From Streptomyces diastatochromogenes (GTDB lineage: Bacteria; Actinomycetota; Actinomycetes; Streptomycetales; Streptomycetaceae): 64,000 nt of DNA. The DNA lies in the NCBI GenBank assembly GCA_026913215.1, contig JAPTYK010000001.1:4774001-4838000 (forward strand), read 5' to 3'. The translations under genes and the position numbers were made by a program. The notes beneath the pieces are model-generated. The model was not told the origin of the DNA. It saw only the letters and a program-made list of their open reading frames with translations, and did no database searches. Positions 25,758 to 35,742 of this stretch are shown piece after piece; the first letter of the stretch is position 1, and each line of letters begins with the position of its first letter.

Positions 25758-26765
25758 GTGACGACCGAGACCCTTGACCAGCGGCCCGCGGACACACCGA
25801 GACGGCTGCACGCCGACCCCGGCCTGCCCGACCGGGTCTTCCGCACCGTCGCCCGCACGGGCGGCGGTCTCGTCCTGGCGGTCATGCTGCTCGTCGGCGG
25901 CTTCCTGCTGCACCGGGCCTGGCAGGCCCTCGACCGCGCCGGACCCTCCTTCCTCACCACCGAGAGCTGGGAGCCGGACGCGGGGCGCTTCGGCATCGCC
26001 GCGGTGCTGCTCGGCACCGTCCTCATCGCCCTCGTCGCGATCAGCGTGGCCGTGCCGCTGGCCACCGGAGCCGCGCTCTACATCTCGGAGTACGCCCCGC
26101 CGAGGCTGCGCCGGACCCTGATCTCCACCGTCGACCTGATGGCCGCGGTGCCGTCCGTGGTCTACGGGCTCTGGGGCGTCTTCTGGCTGGAGGAGTCGAT
26201 CCTCCCGATCGCCCGCTGGATCGCCACGTACCTCGGCTGGATCCCGTTCCTCCGCGTCGACGGCGCGGACCCGGACGATCCGCTGGCCCCGCCGACCGTC
26301 TACACCTCGTCGACCTTCGTCGCCGGGCTCGTCGTCGCGATGATGGTCGCGCCGATCATCTGCTCGATCATGCGCGAGGTCTTCTCCCAGGCCCCGGCCG
26401 GGGAACGCGAGGGCGCCTACGCGCTGGGCGCGACCCGCTGGGGCATGATCCGCAGCGTCGTCCTGCCCTTCGGCAAGGGCGGCATGATCGGCGGCACGAT
26501 GCTCGGCCTCGGCCGGGCCCTCGGCGAGACCATCGCCGTCTACATGGTCATCTCGCAGGTCTTCACCATCCAGTGGCACGTCCTGCAGACCGGCACCAGC
26601 TCGGTGTCCTCCCTCATCGCCCTGCGCTACGGCGAGGCCACCCCCTTCGGCATGTCCGCCCTCATGGCGGCCGGCTTCGCCCTCTTCGTCATGACCCTGA
26701 TCGTCAACTTCGCCGCCTCGTCCATCGTCGCCCGCAGCCGCTCCGGCGCCACCAGCGACGCGTAA
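25758..26765 (+). CDS. PstC-like phosphate-type ABC transporter permease
   Basis: Encodes 335 residues with about six membrane helices. The permease coupling (EAA) loop is EREGAYALGATRWGMIRSVVLPFGKGG (about 210-235), and GRALGETIAVYMVI is the conserved helix after it. AALYISEYAPPRLRRTLISTVDLMAAVPSVVYGLWG is the PstC/PstA family signature region. GTG 25758 starts the first gene of a rightward cluster; 13 bp separate it from pstA. It forms the channel with PstA. The symbol is not assigned, because this is probably a variant cluster rather than the canonical pst operon. Intact. Confidence 0.85.
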   Translation: MTTETLDQRPADTPRRLHADPGLPDRVFRTVARTGGGLVLAVMLLVGGFLLHRAWQALDRAGPSFLTTESWEPDAGRFGIAAVLLGTVLIALVAISVAVPLATGAALYISEYAPPRLRRTLISTVDLMAAVPSVVYGLWGVFWLEESILPIARWIATYLGWIPFLRVDGADPDDPLAPPTVYTSSTFVAGLVVAMMVAPIICSIMREVFSQAPAGEREGAYALGATRWGMIRSVVLPFGKGGMIGGTMLGLGRALGETIAVYMVISQVFTIQWHVLQTGTSSVSSLIALRYGEATPFGMSALMAAGFALFVMTLIVNFAASSIVARSRSGATSDA

Positions 26766-26778
26766 CAGGGGGAAACCC

Positions 26779-28022
26779 ATGACCATCGCCCCGGAGCGGC
26801 CGGCGCTGCGACCGCCCGCCCAGCAGGCCCCGCCGCCAGGACCCGAGCGGCGGCGCGCCACCGGCACCCTGCGCGCCTCCGACGTGTACGCCGTGCTCGG
26901 CGCCGCGGCCGCCTCGCTCGCCCTCACCTGGCTGCTCTTCGCCCGCCTGCTGCCCTTCAGCGGCTCCGTCGGCTTCGTCCTCGTCGCCTACGCCCTCTTC
27001 CTCGGGCTGTACGCGCTGCTCGTCTCCTTCGACGAGGACGGGCCCGCCGTCCGCGACCGGCTCGCCGGCGTCGTCGTGCGGACCCTGGGCCTCGTCCTGC
27101 TGGCCGTCCTCGTCTTCGTCGTCGCCTTCACCCTCTGGGAGGGGCGCGAGGCCCTCGCCCACCTCAACTTCTTCACCGAGGACATGGGGCTCGCCGGGCC
27201 GCTCGAACCGCTCGACGTCGGCGGCATCCTGCACGCCGTCGTCGGCACCCTCGAACAGGTCGGCATCGCGCTCGCGCTGACCGTGCCCGCCGGGATCGTC
27301 TGCGCGGTCTTCCTCACCGAGGTGCCGGGACCGTTCGCGCGCCTGGTCCGTACGGTCGTCGAGGCCATGACCGCGCTGCCCTCGATCGTCGCGGGCCTCT
27401 TCGTCTACGCGACGGTCATCCTGGGCCTGGGCATGGAGCGCTCCGGCCTCGCCGCCTCGCTCGCGCTCTCCGTGATGATGCTGCCGATCATCATCCGCGC
27501 CGCCGACGTCGTCATCCGGCTCGTCCCCGGGACGCTGCGGGAGGCCTCGTACGCCATGGGGTCCTCGCGCTGGCGCACGGTCTGGCACGTCGTCCTGCCG
27601 ACCGCCCGCTCCGGGCTGACCACGGCCGTCATCCTCGGCACCGCGCGCGGGGTGGGGGAGACCTCGCCGGTGCTCCTGACCGCGGGCTTCACCGCCGAGC
27701 TGAACGCCCTGCCGACCTCCGGCGCCCAGGTCTCCCTGCCGCTCGCCACCTTCGAACTCGTCAAGTCGCCCGAACCGAACATGATCGCCCGCGGCTTCGG
27801 CACCGCCGCCGTCCTCATGCTGCTCGTCCTGCTCCTCTTCGTCCTCGCCCGGATCGTGGGCGGGCGCGGACCCGGGCAGCTGACGAAGCGCCAGGAGCGG
27901 CGCCGGGCCGAGGCGTCCGAGCGCGACGCCGCCCGTCAGGACGCCGCCCGTCACGACACCGCCCGTCAGGACGCCGCCCGCGCCGAGCGATCCGCCCCGC
28001 GTCACCGAGGAGTACGCCGTGA
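26779..28022 (+). CDS. PstA-like phosphate-type ABC transporter permease
   Basis: About 414 residues. Membrane helices and an extended N-terminal pair precede the PstA core. VVEAMTALPSIVAGLFVYATVILG is the family signature, GTLREASYAMGSSRWRTVWHVVLP is the EAA loop, and GVGETSPVLLTAGF follows. The C-terminus has charged Asp-Ala-Ala-Arg-Gln repeats (SERDAARQDAARHDTARQDAAR). In the given sequence the frame stays open for 1857 codons across the next genes. Adding one base near 27990 ends it at TGA 28020-28022, overlapping the next GTG by 4 bp like its neighbours, and that is the annotation used. Confidence 0.82.
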
Positions 28023-29815
28023 GACCCGTGACCGCCACCCGCACCCTCCTGGGCCTCGCCGCCGTCCTGTGCGCGCTGCTCGCCCTCCTCGTCAGGCCGC
28101 CCGCCGCGCAGGCCGCCGGATACACCAAGATCACCGGCTCGGGCTCCACCTGGAGTTCCAACGCCGTCGAGCAGTGGCGCCGCAACATCGGCGCCAACGT
28201 CGGCCTCACGGTCAACTTCAACGCCAACGGCTCCTCGCAGGGCCGCGAGCAGTTCAAGAACGGCACCGTCGACTTCGCCGTCTCCGAGATCCCGTACGGC
28301 CTCCGGGACGGCAGCGCCACCGACGTCCCGCCGAGCCGCGGCTACGCCTACATGCCGATCGTCGCGGGCGGCACCTCCTTCATGTACAACCTGCGCATCG
28401 GCGGCCGCCAGGTCACCAACCTGCGGCTCTCCGGGCCCGTCCTCGCGAAGATCTTCACCGGGCAGCTGACCATGTGGAACGCGCCCGAGATCAAGGCCGA
28501 CAACCCCGGCCTGACCCTCCCCGCCCGGCGCATCGTCCCGGTCGTGCGCTCCGACGGCTCGGGCACCACCGCCCAGTTCACCACCTGGCTCGCCAAGGAG
28601 CACGGCGCCGTCTGGGACGACTACTGCCGCCGCGCGGGCCGCCAGACGCCCTGCGGGATGACCTCGTACTTCCCCGTCGTCCCCGGCACCACCACCGTCG
28701 CCAAGTCCGGCTCGCTCGGCGTCTCCGCGCACGTCCGGCAGCCGCAGGGCGAGGGCGCCATCACCTACGTCGAGTACTCGTACGCCGTCAACGCCCACTT
28801 CCCGGTCGTCAAGGTCCTCAACGCCGCCGGGTACTACGTCGAACCGACCGCCTCCAGCGTGGCCGTCGCCCTGCTGAAGGCCCGGATCAACGACGACAAG
28901 AACTCCACCGACTACCTCACGCAGATCCTCGACGGCGTCTACCGCTCCGCCGACAGGCGCAGCTACCCGCTCTCCAGCTACAGCTACATGATCGTCCCCA
29001 CCAGCACCGCCGCCCCGCACACCACGGAGAAGGGCCGCTCGCTCGGCACCTTCGCCCGCTACTTCCTCTGCGAGGGCCAGCAGCAGGCCGAGGAGCTCGG
29101 CTACTCGCCGCTGCCGAGGAACCTCGTCCAGGCGGGCTTCGAGCAGGTCCGCCGGATACCCGGGGCGCCCACCGGCGCCGTCGACCTCTCCGACTGCCGC
29201 AACCCCACCTTCTCGGCGGACGGCACCAACACCCTCGCCAGGAACGCGCCGATGCCGAAGGACTGCGACAAGCGCGGCACGACCCAGTGCGCCGACGGCA
29301 CGGGCGGAGCACGCGGCACGAACACCCAGGTGAACCAGGGCGGTTCGACATCCGGAGCCGCCAACGGATCCGCGTCCGGTGGCGGTTCGGCGGGCGGCTC
29401 CTCGAACGGTTCGGTCTCCTCCGGCGGTTCCTCCGCGAGCGGCGGTACGGGCTCCGCCGCCGGCTCGGGCTCCGGTGCCGCCTCCGCCTCCGGTGCTTCC
29501 GCGAGCGGCGGAGGCGCGGCGGCTTCCGGCGCCGCGACCGGGGCGGCGCGGCCGTCGACCCCGACACCGGCGAGGTGCTGCCCGGCGGCGCGGCCGGAGG
29601 CGGCACGGGCGCGGGCGGCGCCCAGGGCGCGGGCGGGGACCCCGGTGCCGCCGGGATCGCCGGCACCCGGTCACCCTCGCCGCCGACACGGGCGGCGGAC
29701 TGCGCGGACTGCTCATGGCCCTGTCGGCCGTCCTGCTCCTCGCGACCGTCGTCGGCCCCCGCTCGTCGGACGCGCCCTCGCCGCCCGCGCCCAGCGCACC
29801 GGAGGCACCCGATGA
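28019..29815 (+). CDS. PstS-like phosphate-type binding protein with Gly/Ser linker and C-terminal membrane helix
   Basis: About 600 residues. A signal peptide (LLGLAAVLCALLALLVRPPAAQAA) precedes a periplasmic-binding domain with PstS motifs: GSGSTWSSNAVEQWRRNIG, FNANGSSQGREQFKNGTVDFAVSEIP and VVRSDGSGTTAQFTTWL. From about residue 435 it is a Gly/Ser/Ala linker, then VTLAADTGGGLRGLLMALSAVLLLATVVG and a basic tail. Breaks near 29545, 29665 and 29757 cancel out. The stop overlaps the next ATG (ATGA). It is longer than a normal PstS (about 370) because of the linker and anchor, so it is probably surface-tethered rather than a lipoprotein. Confidence 0.8.
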   Translation: MRPVTATRTLLGLAAVLCALLALLVRPPAAQAAGYTKITGSGSTWSSNAVEQWRRNIGANVGLTVNFNANGSSQGREQFKNGTVDFAVSEIPYGLRDGSATDVPPSRGYAYMPIVAGGTSFMYNLRIGGRQVTNLRLSGPVLAKIFTGQLTMWNAPEIKADNPGLTLPARRIVPVVRSDGSGTTAQFTTWLAKEHGAVWDDYCRRAGRQTPCGMTSYFPVVPGTTTVAKSGSLGVSAHVRQPQGEGAITYVEYSYAVNAHFPVVKVLNAAGYYVEPTASSVAVALLKARINDDKNSTDYLTQILDGVYRSADRRSYPLSSYSYMIVPTSTAAPHTTEKGRSLGTFARYFLCEGQQQAEELGYSPLPRNLVQAGFEQVRRIPGAPTGAVDLSDCRNPTFSADGTNTLARNAPMPKDCDKRGTTQCADGTGGARGTNTQVNQGGSTSGAANGSASGGGSAGGSSNGSVSSGGSSASGGTGSAAGSGSGAASASGASASGGGAAASGAATGAARPSTPTPARCCPAARPEAARARAAPRARAGTPVPPGSPAPGHPRRRHGRRTARTAHGPVGRPAPRDRRRPPLVGRALAARAQRTGGTR

Positions 29816-32363
29816 GCGCCCGCGACAGCGCCGGACGGCCCCGAACCGGCGCGCGCCGCAAGGCCGTCGGCGTCGGCGCCCTGCTGGCCGCCGTCCTGCT
29901 CGCCCTGCTCCCGCCGGTGCCGGGCCCCGAGGCGGCGGCCGCCGAGCGGGAGCTCGGCCGTCACCAAGCACGGCTCCAGGGGCCGTACGACGACTTCTCG
30001 GGACTCGAAGTCACCGTCCACCAGACGAAGAACCTGCGCGCGCAGGGCCTGCGGATCACCTGGAAGGGCGGGAAGCCGACCCAGGGCTTCAACACCGACT
30101 ACCTCCAGATCATGCAGTGCTGGGGCGACGACCCGGCCGGACCGAAGCGCGAGCAGTGCCAGTTCGGCGCCGGGGTCACCAGCGGCGGCAACTTCGGCAC
30201 CCACATCGCCCGGCGGGAGCTCGTGCCCGGCACCGACCCGCTGGAGAGGCAGTACGCCGAGCCGATCCCCGACCCGGACGTCCCCGGGCAGCTGACCAGC
30301 CCGTTCGTGCCGTTCACGCCCGTGTCGGGGCCGCCGACGAAGAAGGTCACCGACTGGACGTACTTCAGCGCCGGCGACACCAACGAGGAATTCTTCGTCG
30401 CCACCCAGCCCGACGGCACCGGCGAGGCCGCCTTCAACCTCCAGACCACCAGGGAGGCCCCGCACCTCGGCTGCGGCGACCCGGTCGGTCCGGGCGCGCA
30501 GGCGCGCGGCCGGGGCTGCTGGCTCGTCGTGGTGCCCCGGGCTCCCACGAGCCCGACGGCTCGACCGGCAACAACCACCGGCCGAACACCTCCCGTTCTC
30601 CACCACCAACTGGAACCAGCGGATCGTCTTCCCGCTCGACTTCCTGCCGGTCCGCGAGCCCTGCCCCACGGACAAGGCCGAGCGCCGCATGACCGGCTCC
30701 GAACTCGTCACCGACGCCGTCACGTCCTGGCAGTCGGCGCTCTGCGCCGACGGCACCAGCCGCTTCACCTTCACCCAGCGCGGCGAGGACCTGGCCCGGA
30801 GCGGCCTGCAGAACCCGACGTCCACCTCGCCCGGACTCGCCTTCACCGTCGAGCCCGTCGAGGGCACCGGCTTCGTGCACGCGCCCGTCGCCGTCGACGG
30901 ACTGACCGTGGGCTTCTTCTGGGAGGCCGGCGGCATCGGACTCGTCGAGGACCTGAAGCTGAGCCCCCGCCTCCTCGCGAAGCTGCTCACCGCCTCGTAC
31001 CCGTACGACGTCCGGTACCTCACCGACACCGCCCCCGTCCCCGACCACCTGAAGGGGAACCCGGAATCCATCGTCCGCGACCCGGAATTCCTGGAGCTGA
31101 ATCCAGAATTCCAGCGCTCGCCGCAGGCGCCCCAGGTCTACCCCGGCGGAATCCTGCTCGCCGCCGACCGCTCCGACAGCGCCCGGATCGTCTGGAACTA
31201 TCTGCGGTCCGACAAGGAAGCACGGGATTTCCTGGAGGGAAAGAAAGACCCCTGGGGGATGCGCATCAACCCGTACTTCAAGGAGCTCGGGCTCGCCGCG
31301 AACGGCGCCGACGAATTCATGAAGGCGGACCCCACGGAGACCGAGCTCGTCTCGAACGCCCAGACCATCAAGTACGGCATGATCGACCGCTCGCCCTACG
31401 CGCTCGACATGCACGACGCCGCCCGCTGGGTGCGGCGGGGCACCAACAACGCGAAGGACCAGGCCCAGTACGACCCCGTGACCAACGGCCCGAAGCTCGT
31501 GGGCCGGGACGTCCTGATCGGCCAGCGGCACGCCTACGGCCTCACCGACACCGCCTCCGCGTCCCGCTACCAGCTCCAGATCGCCGCCCTGCGGAACGCC
31601 GACGGCGCCTACGTACGGCCGAACACGACCTCCCTGCTCAAGGCGGTCGAGCAGTTCAAGGACTCCGCCGTGCCCGGCGTCCTCGCCTCCGACCCGGCCC
31701 GCGCCAGGAACGGCGCCTACCCGCTGACGACCGTGACCTACGCCGCCGCCTCCACCGCCCTCCCGGCCGACGCCCGCAAGGACTACGCGCGCGTGCTCCG
31801 GTACGCGGCCGGACCCGGCCAGAAACAGGGCACCGCCCCGGCGAACTGCCCTTCGGCTACGCCCCGCTGCCCGTGAAGCTCTGGGCCCAGGCCGCCGCCG
31901 CGCCGACCGCCTGGAACGCGGCACCCCGGCCGGAACCGGCGGCGCCACCGGATCCGACGGCGGAACGAGCGCGGGCACGGGCGCGGGATCGGCGTCCGGG
32001 ACGGACTCGGGCCCCGGGTCCGCGACCGGCTCCGGCTCCGGCGGTACGGGCTCCACCGGCGCGGGCGCGGCCGGCGGTACGGGCGGAAGCACCGGCTCCG
32101 GAGCCACGGGCACGGCCTCGCCGTCCGCGGGACCGGCGCCGGCCTCCGGCGGGGAGCGAACGGCGGGTCTCCCGCCAAGCAGCTGGCCGCCACCGGCAGC
32201 ACCCTCCCAGGTCCTCGGTGTCATCCGCTGGGTCCTGCTCTCCGTCCTGGTCGCCGGCGGTCTCGCCGCCCTCGCCGGACCCGCGTTCCTCGGAATCGCG
32301 GGCCGCCGCCGGAATCCCTCGGATTCACCTAGGACAGGAATTAGTCACCTAAAGAGCGGCTGA
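29812..32363 (+). CDS. Large surface protein with LAATG sorting-like C-terminus, in Pst-like cluster
   Basis: About 850 residues after repair. A signal peptide ends near GPEAAAAERE. Two large regions follow: YDDFSGLEVTVHQTKNLRAQGLRITWKGG with QIMQCWGDD, and later GFFWEAGGIGLVEDLKLSPRLLAKLLTASYPYDV, FLELNPEFQ, MHDAARWVRRGTNNAKDQ. The latter resembles binding-protein lobes but I cannot name the family with certainty. A Gly/Ser/Thr linker leads to KQLAATGSTLP, a hydrophobic helix and GRRRN, the layout of a LAxTG sortase signal. Breaks occur near 30540, 30590, 31845 and 31915. The start overlaps the preceding gene by 4 bp. Confidence 0.72.
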
Positions 32364-32404
32364 ACGTGGTGGTCGCCCACGCGGCCCGTACGGAATTGTT
32401 GTTC

Positions 32405-32428
32405 CCGGCCGGTCGACGGACCGGCCGG
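32405..32428. terminator. Hairpin between large surface protein and third binding protein
   Basis: Perfect 10-bp arms (32405-32414 and 32419-32428) with a 4-nt loop, in the 131-bp gap inside the cluster. It could reduce read-through or act as an mRNA-stabilising/processing element. Confidence 0.5.
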
Positions 32429-32494
32429 ATAAAGAATCCGGATTCTGCTTGTGCGTCCATTCCATGTCATCCGTTTTCGCGGAGGAGATCAGAA

Positions 32495-33469
32495 GTGAAC
32501 GTCAAGTCCCGCGCTCGTATCGGTGCCGCCCTCGGTGTGGCCGCCCTCGGCCTCGGAGTCGCCCTCGCCCCCGCCGCGCAGGCCGACCCCAGCCCGGTCA
32601 CCCAGTACCGCACGCTCGCCGGCGTCGGCTCCGACACGACCCAGGACGTCGTGAACGGCCTCGGCAACGTCGTCGTCAATGCCCTCGGCCAGAAGGTCAT
32701 CGCCTCCTGGGACGCCACCGGCACCGCCACCGTCAAGACCAAGGCGACCGGCTGTGTCATCAACCGCCCGAACGGCTCCTCGGCCGGCATCGACGCCCTG
32801 CGCAACGCCGTGGACACCAACTCCGGCTGCCTCGACTTCGCCCGCTCCTCGCGCGGCCCGGCCGACACCAGCACCACGGACCTGACCTGGATCCCCTTCG
32901 CCAAGGACGCGGTGTCCTGGGTGAAGCGCTCCGACAGCGCCCTGCCGTCCGACCTGACGGCCGCGCAGCTGAAGGCGATCTACGAGTGCACCACGACGTC
33001 CCTCAACGGCGTCGCGCTCACCCCGATCCTGCCGCAGTCCAACTCCGGCACCCGCGCCTTCTTCCTCGCCTCCATCGGCGTGACCGCGCCCGGCGCCTGC
33101 GTCCAGCAGGGCGTCCAGGAGAACGACGGCACCGTCCTCGACACCGCCGGCGACATCGCCCCGTACTCCGTCGCCCAGTACACGGCGCAGGAGAAGGCCG
33201 TCGTCACCGACCGCCGCGGCGCCGCCGTCCTCGGCTCCGTCGGTACCGTCGCGCCCCGCAACGCCGACAAGACGCTCAACCTCGCCTTCCCCTTCACCCG
33301 CGACGTCTACAACGTCGTCCCGACCGCCAAGCTGACCAACTCGACGATCGCGTCGACCTTCGTCGGCTCCTCCTCCAAGGTCTGCGCCGCCGGCACCACC
33401 ATCACCGCCTACGGCTTCGGCACCCTCGGCACCGCCTGCGGCGCCACCACCATCAAGGGCGAGCGCTGA
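32495..33469 (+). CDS. Secreted PstS-like substrate-binding protein
   Basis: Encodes 324 residues, intact. The signal peptide (VNVKSRARIGAALGVAALGLGVALAPAAQA) is cleaved near residue 31. The mature protein begins with LAGVGSDTTQDVVNGLG, a degenerate PstS phosphate loop. It continues with GSSAGIDALRNAV, CLDFARSSRGP, DAVSWVKRSDSALPSDLTAAQLKAIYECT and ILPQSNSGTRAFFLASIG (second anion-binding loop). No lipobox or C-terminal anchor, so it is freely secreted. GTG 32495 has a GGAGGAG ribosome site. It is the third binding-type protein of the cluster. Confidence 0.85.
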   Translation: MNVKSRARIGAALGVAALGLGVALAPAAQADPSPVTQYRTLAGVGSDTTQDVVNGLGNVVVNALGQKVIASWDATGTATVKTKATGCVINRPNGSSAGIDALRNAVDTNSGCLDFARSSRGPADTSTTDLTWIPFAKDAVSWVKRSDSALPSDLTAAQLKAIYECTTTSLNGVALTPILPQSNSGTRAFFLASIGVTAPGACVQQGVQENDGTVLDTAGDIAPYSVAQYTAQEKAVVTDRRGAAVLGSVGTVAPRNADKTLNLAFPFTRDVYNVVPTAKLTNSTIASTFVGSSSKVCAAGTTITAYGFGTLGTACGATTIKGER

Positions 33470-33495
33470 TCACCAGCACCTCCTGACCGCACACC

Positions 33496-33521
33496 GGCCG
33501 GGCACCCCGTGGTGCCCGGCC
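33496..33521. terminator. Hairpin after third binding protein
   Basis: Perfect 11-bp arms (33496-33506 and 33511-33521), 4-nt loop, 27 bp past the stop. Confidence 0.65.
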
Positions 33522-33626
33522 CGCGGCGTACCCCGCCGCCCCGACCCGCCTCTCCCCATCCGCTTCTCCGCCACCCGCTTCTCCGCCACCCGCCTCTTCG
33601 TCATCCGCCCCGGAGGAACCCGCCCC

Positions 33627-34861
33627 ATGAACCGGCTCGCACAGCTCAGATCGCCCGTGGCCCTGCTCACGGCACTCGCCCTCCTCTGCGGCACCCTGGC
33701 GGTCGTCCTCGCCGTGTCCACGCCCGCCGGCGCCGCCACCCGGCACGGCACCTTCACCCTCACCCCCGCCTCGGGCCCGGTCTCCGCGGGACCGACGGCC
33801 GTCACCGCGGCCGCCGCCTGCCCGGCGCCCGCCGCGCCCGACAAGCCGTACGTCAAGGGCGTCCTCGCCCTCGTCAACCCCGGCGACCCGACGGCCTCCG
33901 CGCCCGTCGCCGAGGTCGTCCCCGGCGGCCCGCTCGGCACCACCCCGATATCCGGCCCGCTCACCGGCACCGCCGCCGGGTACGCCACGCTCCAGGACCG
34001 GCTGCGCGAACTCGTGCCCGCCGGGCCCCTCGACGGCCGGTACGAACTGCGGCTCTCCTGCGAGACGGCGGACGGCGAGGCGCGCGCCGAGTACTTCTCC
34101 CGGATGATCGAGGTCACCGGCGACAACTGGGCCGCCATCGACCAGCAGGCGACCAACCTGAGCGTCACCGCCGACAGCGCCAACCCGCCCGCCGGCCGCC
34201 CCTTCACGATCACCGCCGAGGTCCAGCCGGCCACCGCCGCCGGCACGGTCACCTTCCTCACGCTCGTCGAGGACGACGTCGTCGAGCTCGGCACGAAGGA
34301 CCTGGTCAACGGCAAGGCGGAGATCGGCGCCACCATGCGCGACACGGTCAACACCGAGTTCCCCGTCCTGGCGCAGTACACGCCCGCCGACCCGGCCGCG
34401 TACACCGCCTCGTCGCAGCTCACCAGCTTCTACGCGGGCCCGGCCGTCACGCCCACCCCGACCGGCGGCACCCCGACGCCGACCCCGACCGACACCCCCA
34501 GCGGCACCCCGACGCCCACGGGGACCCCGACCGACGAGCCGACCGACGGGCCCACGGACGAGCCGACCGACGAACCGACCGACACGGCCACGCCCACCGC
34601 GACCCCGACCGCCTCCACCGACACCACCGGCGCCACGGGCACGACCGGTGACGGCTCCGGCTCCGGCTCCGGCGGTGACAGCGGTACGAGCGGTACGGGC
34701 GGTACGGGCGGGGCACCACCGCCAACGGCGGCTCCGGCAGCCTCGCCGCCACCGGCACCACCGCCGCCTCCGCCGCGCTCGGCTCGCTCGCCCTCTGCCT
34801 CCTCGGCGCGGCCGCCGTGATCCAGACCCGCCGCACCCGCCGCAAGGCCGCACGCCCGTGA
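33627..34861 (+). CDS. LAATG-anchored surface protein with Ig-like/Big-type domain
   Basis: About 411 residues. A signal peptide (LLTALALLCGTLAVVLAVSTPAGAA) is followed by two beta-rich regions. The second (ATNLSVTADSANPPAGRPFTITAEVQPATAAGTVTF) reads like a bacterial Ig-like domain. A long Thr/Pro/Asp linker follows (about residues 270-345). After a one-base break near 34715 comes GSGSLAATGTTAASAALGSLALCLLGAAAVIQTRRTRRK. This is a LAxTG motif, hydrophobic helix and basic tail. The stop overlaps the GTG of the sortase-fold gene by 4 bp, so substrate-like and sortase-like genes are coupled. Confidence 0.78.
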
Positions 34862-35724
34862 CCACCGCCCCGCCCCCGCCGCCCCCGTGCCGGGCTCGCC
34901 CTGGCCGGGGCGGCCCTGTGCGTCCTCGCCGCCCTGCTCATCGGCTTCGCGGCCAACCTGACGGTCGTCGGACACCTCCAGCACGCCCGCGACCAGTCCA
35001 CCGCCTACGACGAGCTGCGCGAGGAACTCGCCCTCGGCACCGCGCCCGTGGGCCAGTCCACCTACGACGGGAAACCGGTCGCCCCGGCGCGCCCGTCGCC
35101 CTCCTGCGCATCCCCGCGCTCGGCCTGCGCGAGGTCGTCGCCGAGGGCACCACCTCCGGGTCCTCATGTCGGGCCCCGGCCACCGCCGGGACACGGCGCT
35201 GCCCGGCCAGCCCGGAGCCAGCGTGATCATGGGCCGCCAGTGGGGCTACGGCAGCCCTTCCTCGACGTCCACCGGCTCCCGCCCGGCGCCCGCGTCGAGG
35301 TGAGGACCGGCCAGGGAAGGCCGTGTACGAGGTGACGGCCGTCCGCCGCGCCGGCGACCCGCTGCCCGCCCCCTCGGCCCGGGGAGGGCCGGCTCACCCT
35401 GCTGACCGCGAGCGGCGGCGCGTACACCCCGAGGGCGTCGTCCGGGTCGACGCGAAGCTGATCTCCGCCGCGCAGCCCAGCCCGCCCCGGCCGCTGAAGG
35501 CCGGCTGGATCACCGCCGCGGAGGAACCGCTCGCCGGGGAGGACGACGTCTGGCCCGGGATCTTCCTCGGCGTCCAGGGCCTGCTCGCCGCCGCCCTGCT
35601 CACCGTCGCCGCCCGGCGCCGCTGGGGCCGCCGGCAGACCTGGGTCACGGCCGTCCCCGTCCTCGTCGCCCTCGGCGTCGCCGTCTCGGGCCAGTTGACC
35701 CGGCTCCTCCCCAACCTCCTCTGA
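34858..35724 (+). CDS. Sortase-fold membrane protein lacking catalytic His and Cys (pseudo-sortase)
   Basis: About 291 residues after correcting some seven single-base gaps. TM1 is GLALAGAALCVLAALLIGFAANL. The core reads VALLRIPALGLREVVAEG, LPGQPGASVIMGRQWGYGSPFLDVHRLPPG, VYEVTAVRRAGDPLP and LTLLTASGGAYTPEGVVRVDAKL. Two C-terminal helices follow (GIFLGVQGLLAAALLTVAA, AVPVLVALGVAVSG). The usual GHR of sortases is GRQ and the usual TC is TA. The neighbouring codons (GGC CGC CAG; ACC GCG AGC) contain no His or Cys in any frame. It is therefore unlikely to be a transpeptidase; a scaffold or decoy role in the Pst-like cluster is inferred. Confidence 0.75.
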
Positions 35725-35742
35725 CCGCAAGGGAGTCACCCC

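Noticed and set aside
27815..29971. Long antisense open frame opposite the PstS-like gene
   Set aside because: Rarity of stop codons in GC-rich complementary strands; sequence is Gly/Arg/Asp-rich shadow without any domain.
26779..32352. A single 1857-codon open frame spanning pstA, a binding protein and the next gene
   Set aside because: After residue ~410 it reads as shadow sequence. Other frames hold clear PstS-like and surface proteins with signal peptides and 4-bp overlaps. One missing base near 27990 explains it.
33627..34861. DUF-type adhesin assignment for the Ig-like surface protein
   Set aside because: Only a weak Ig-like pattern is visible; no adhesin family motif can be named.
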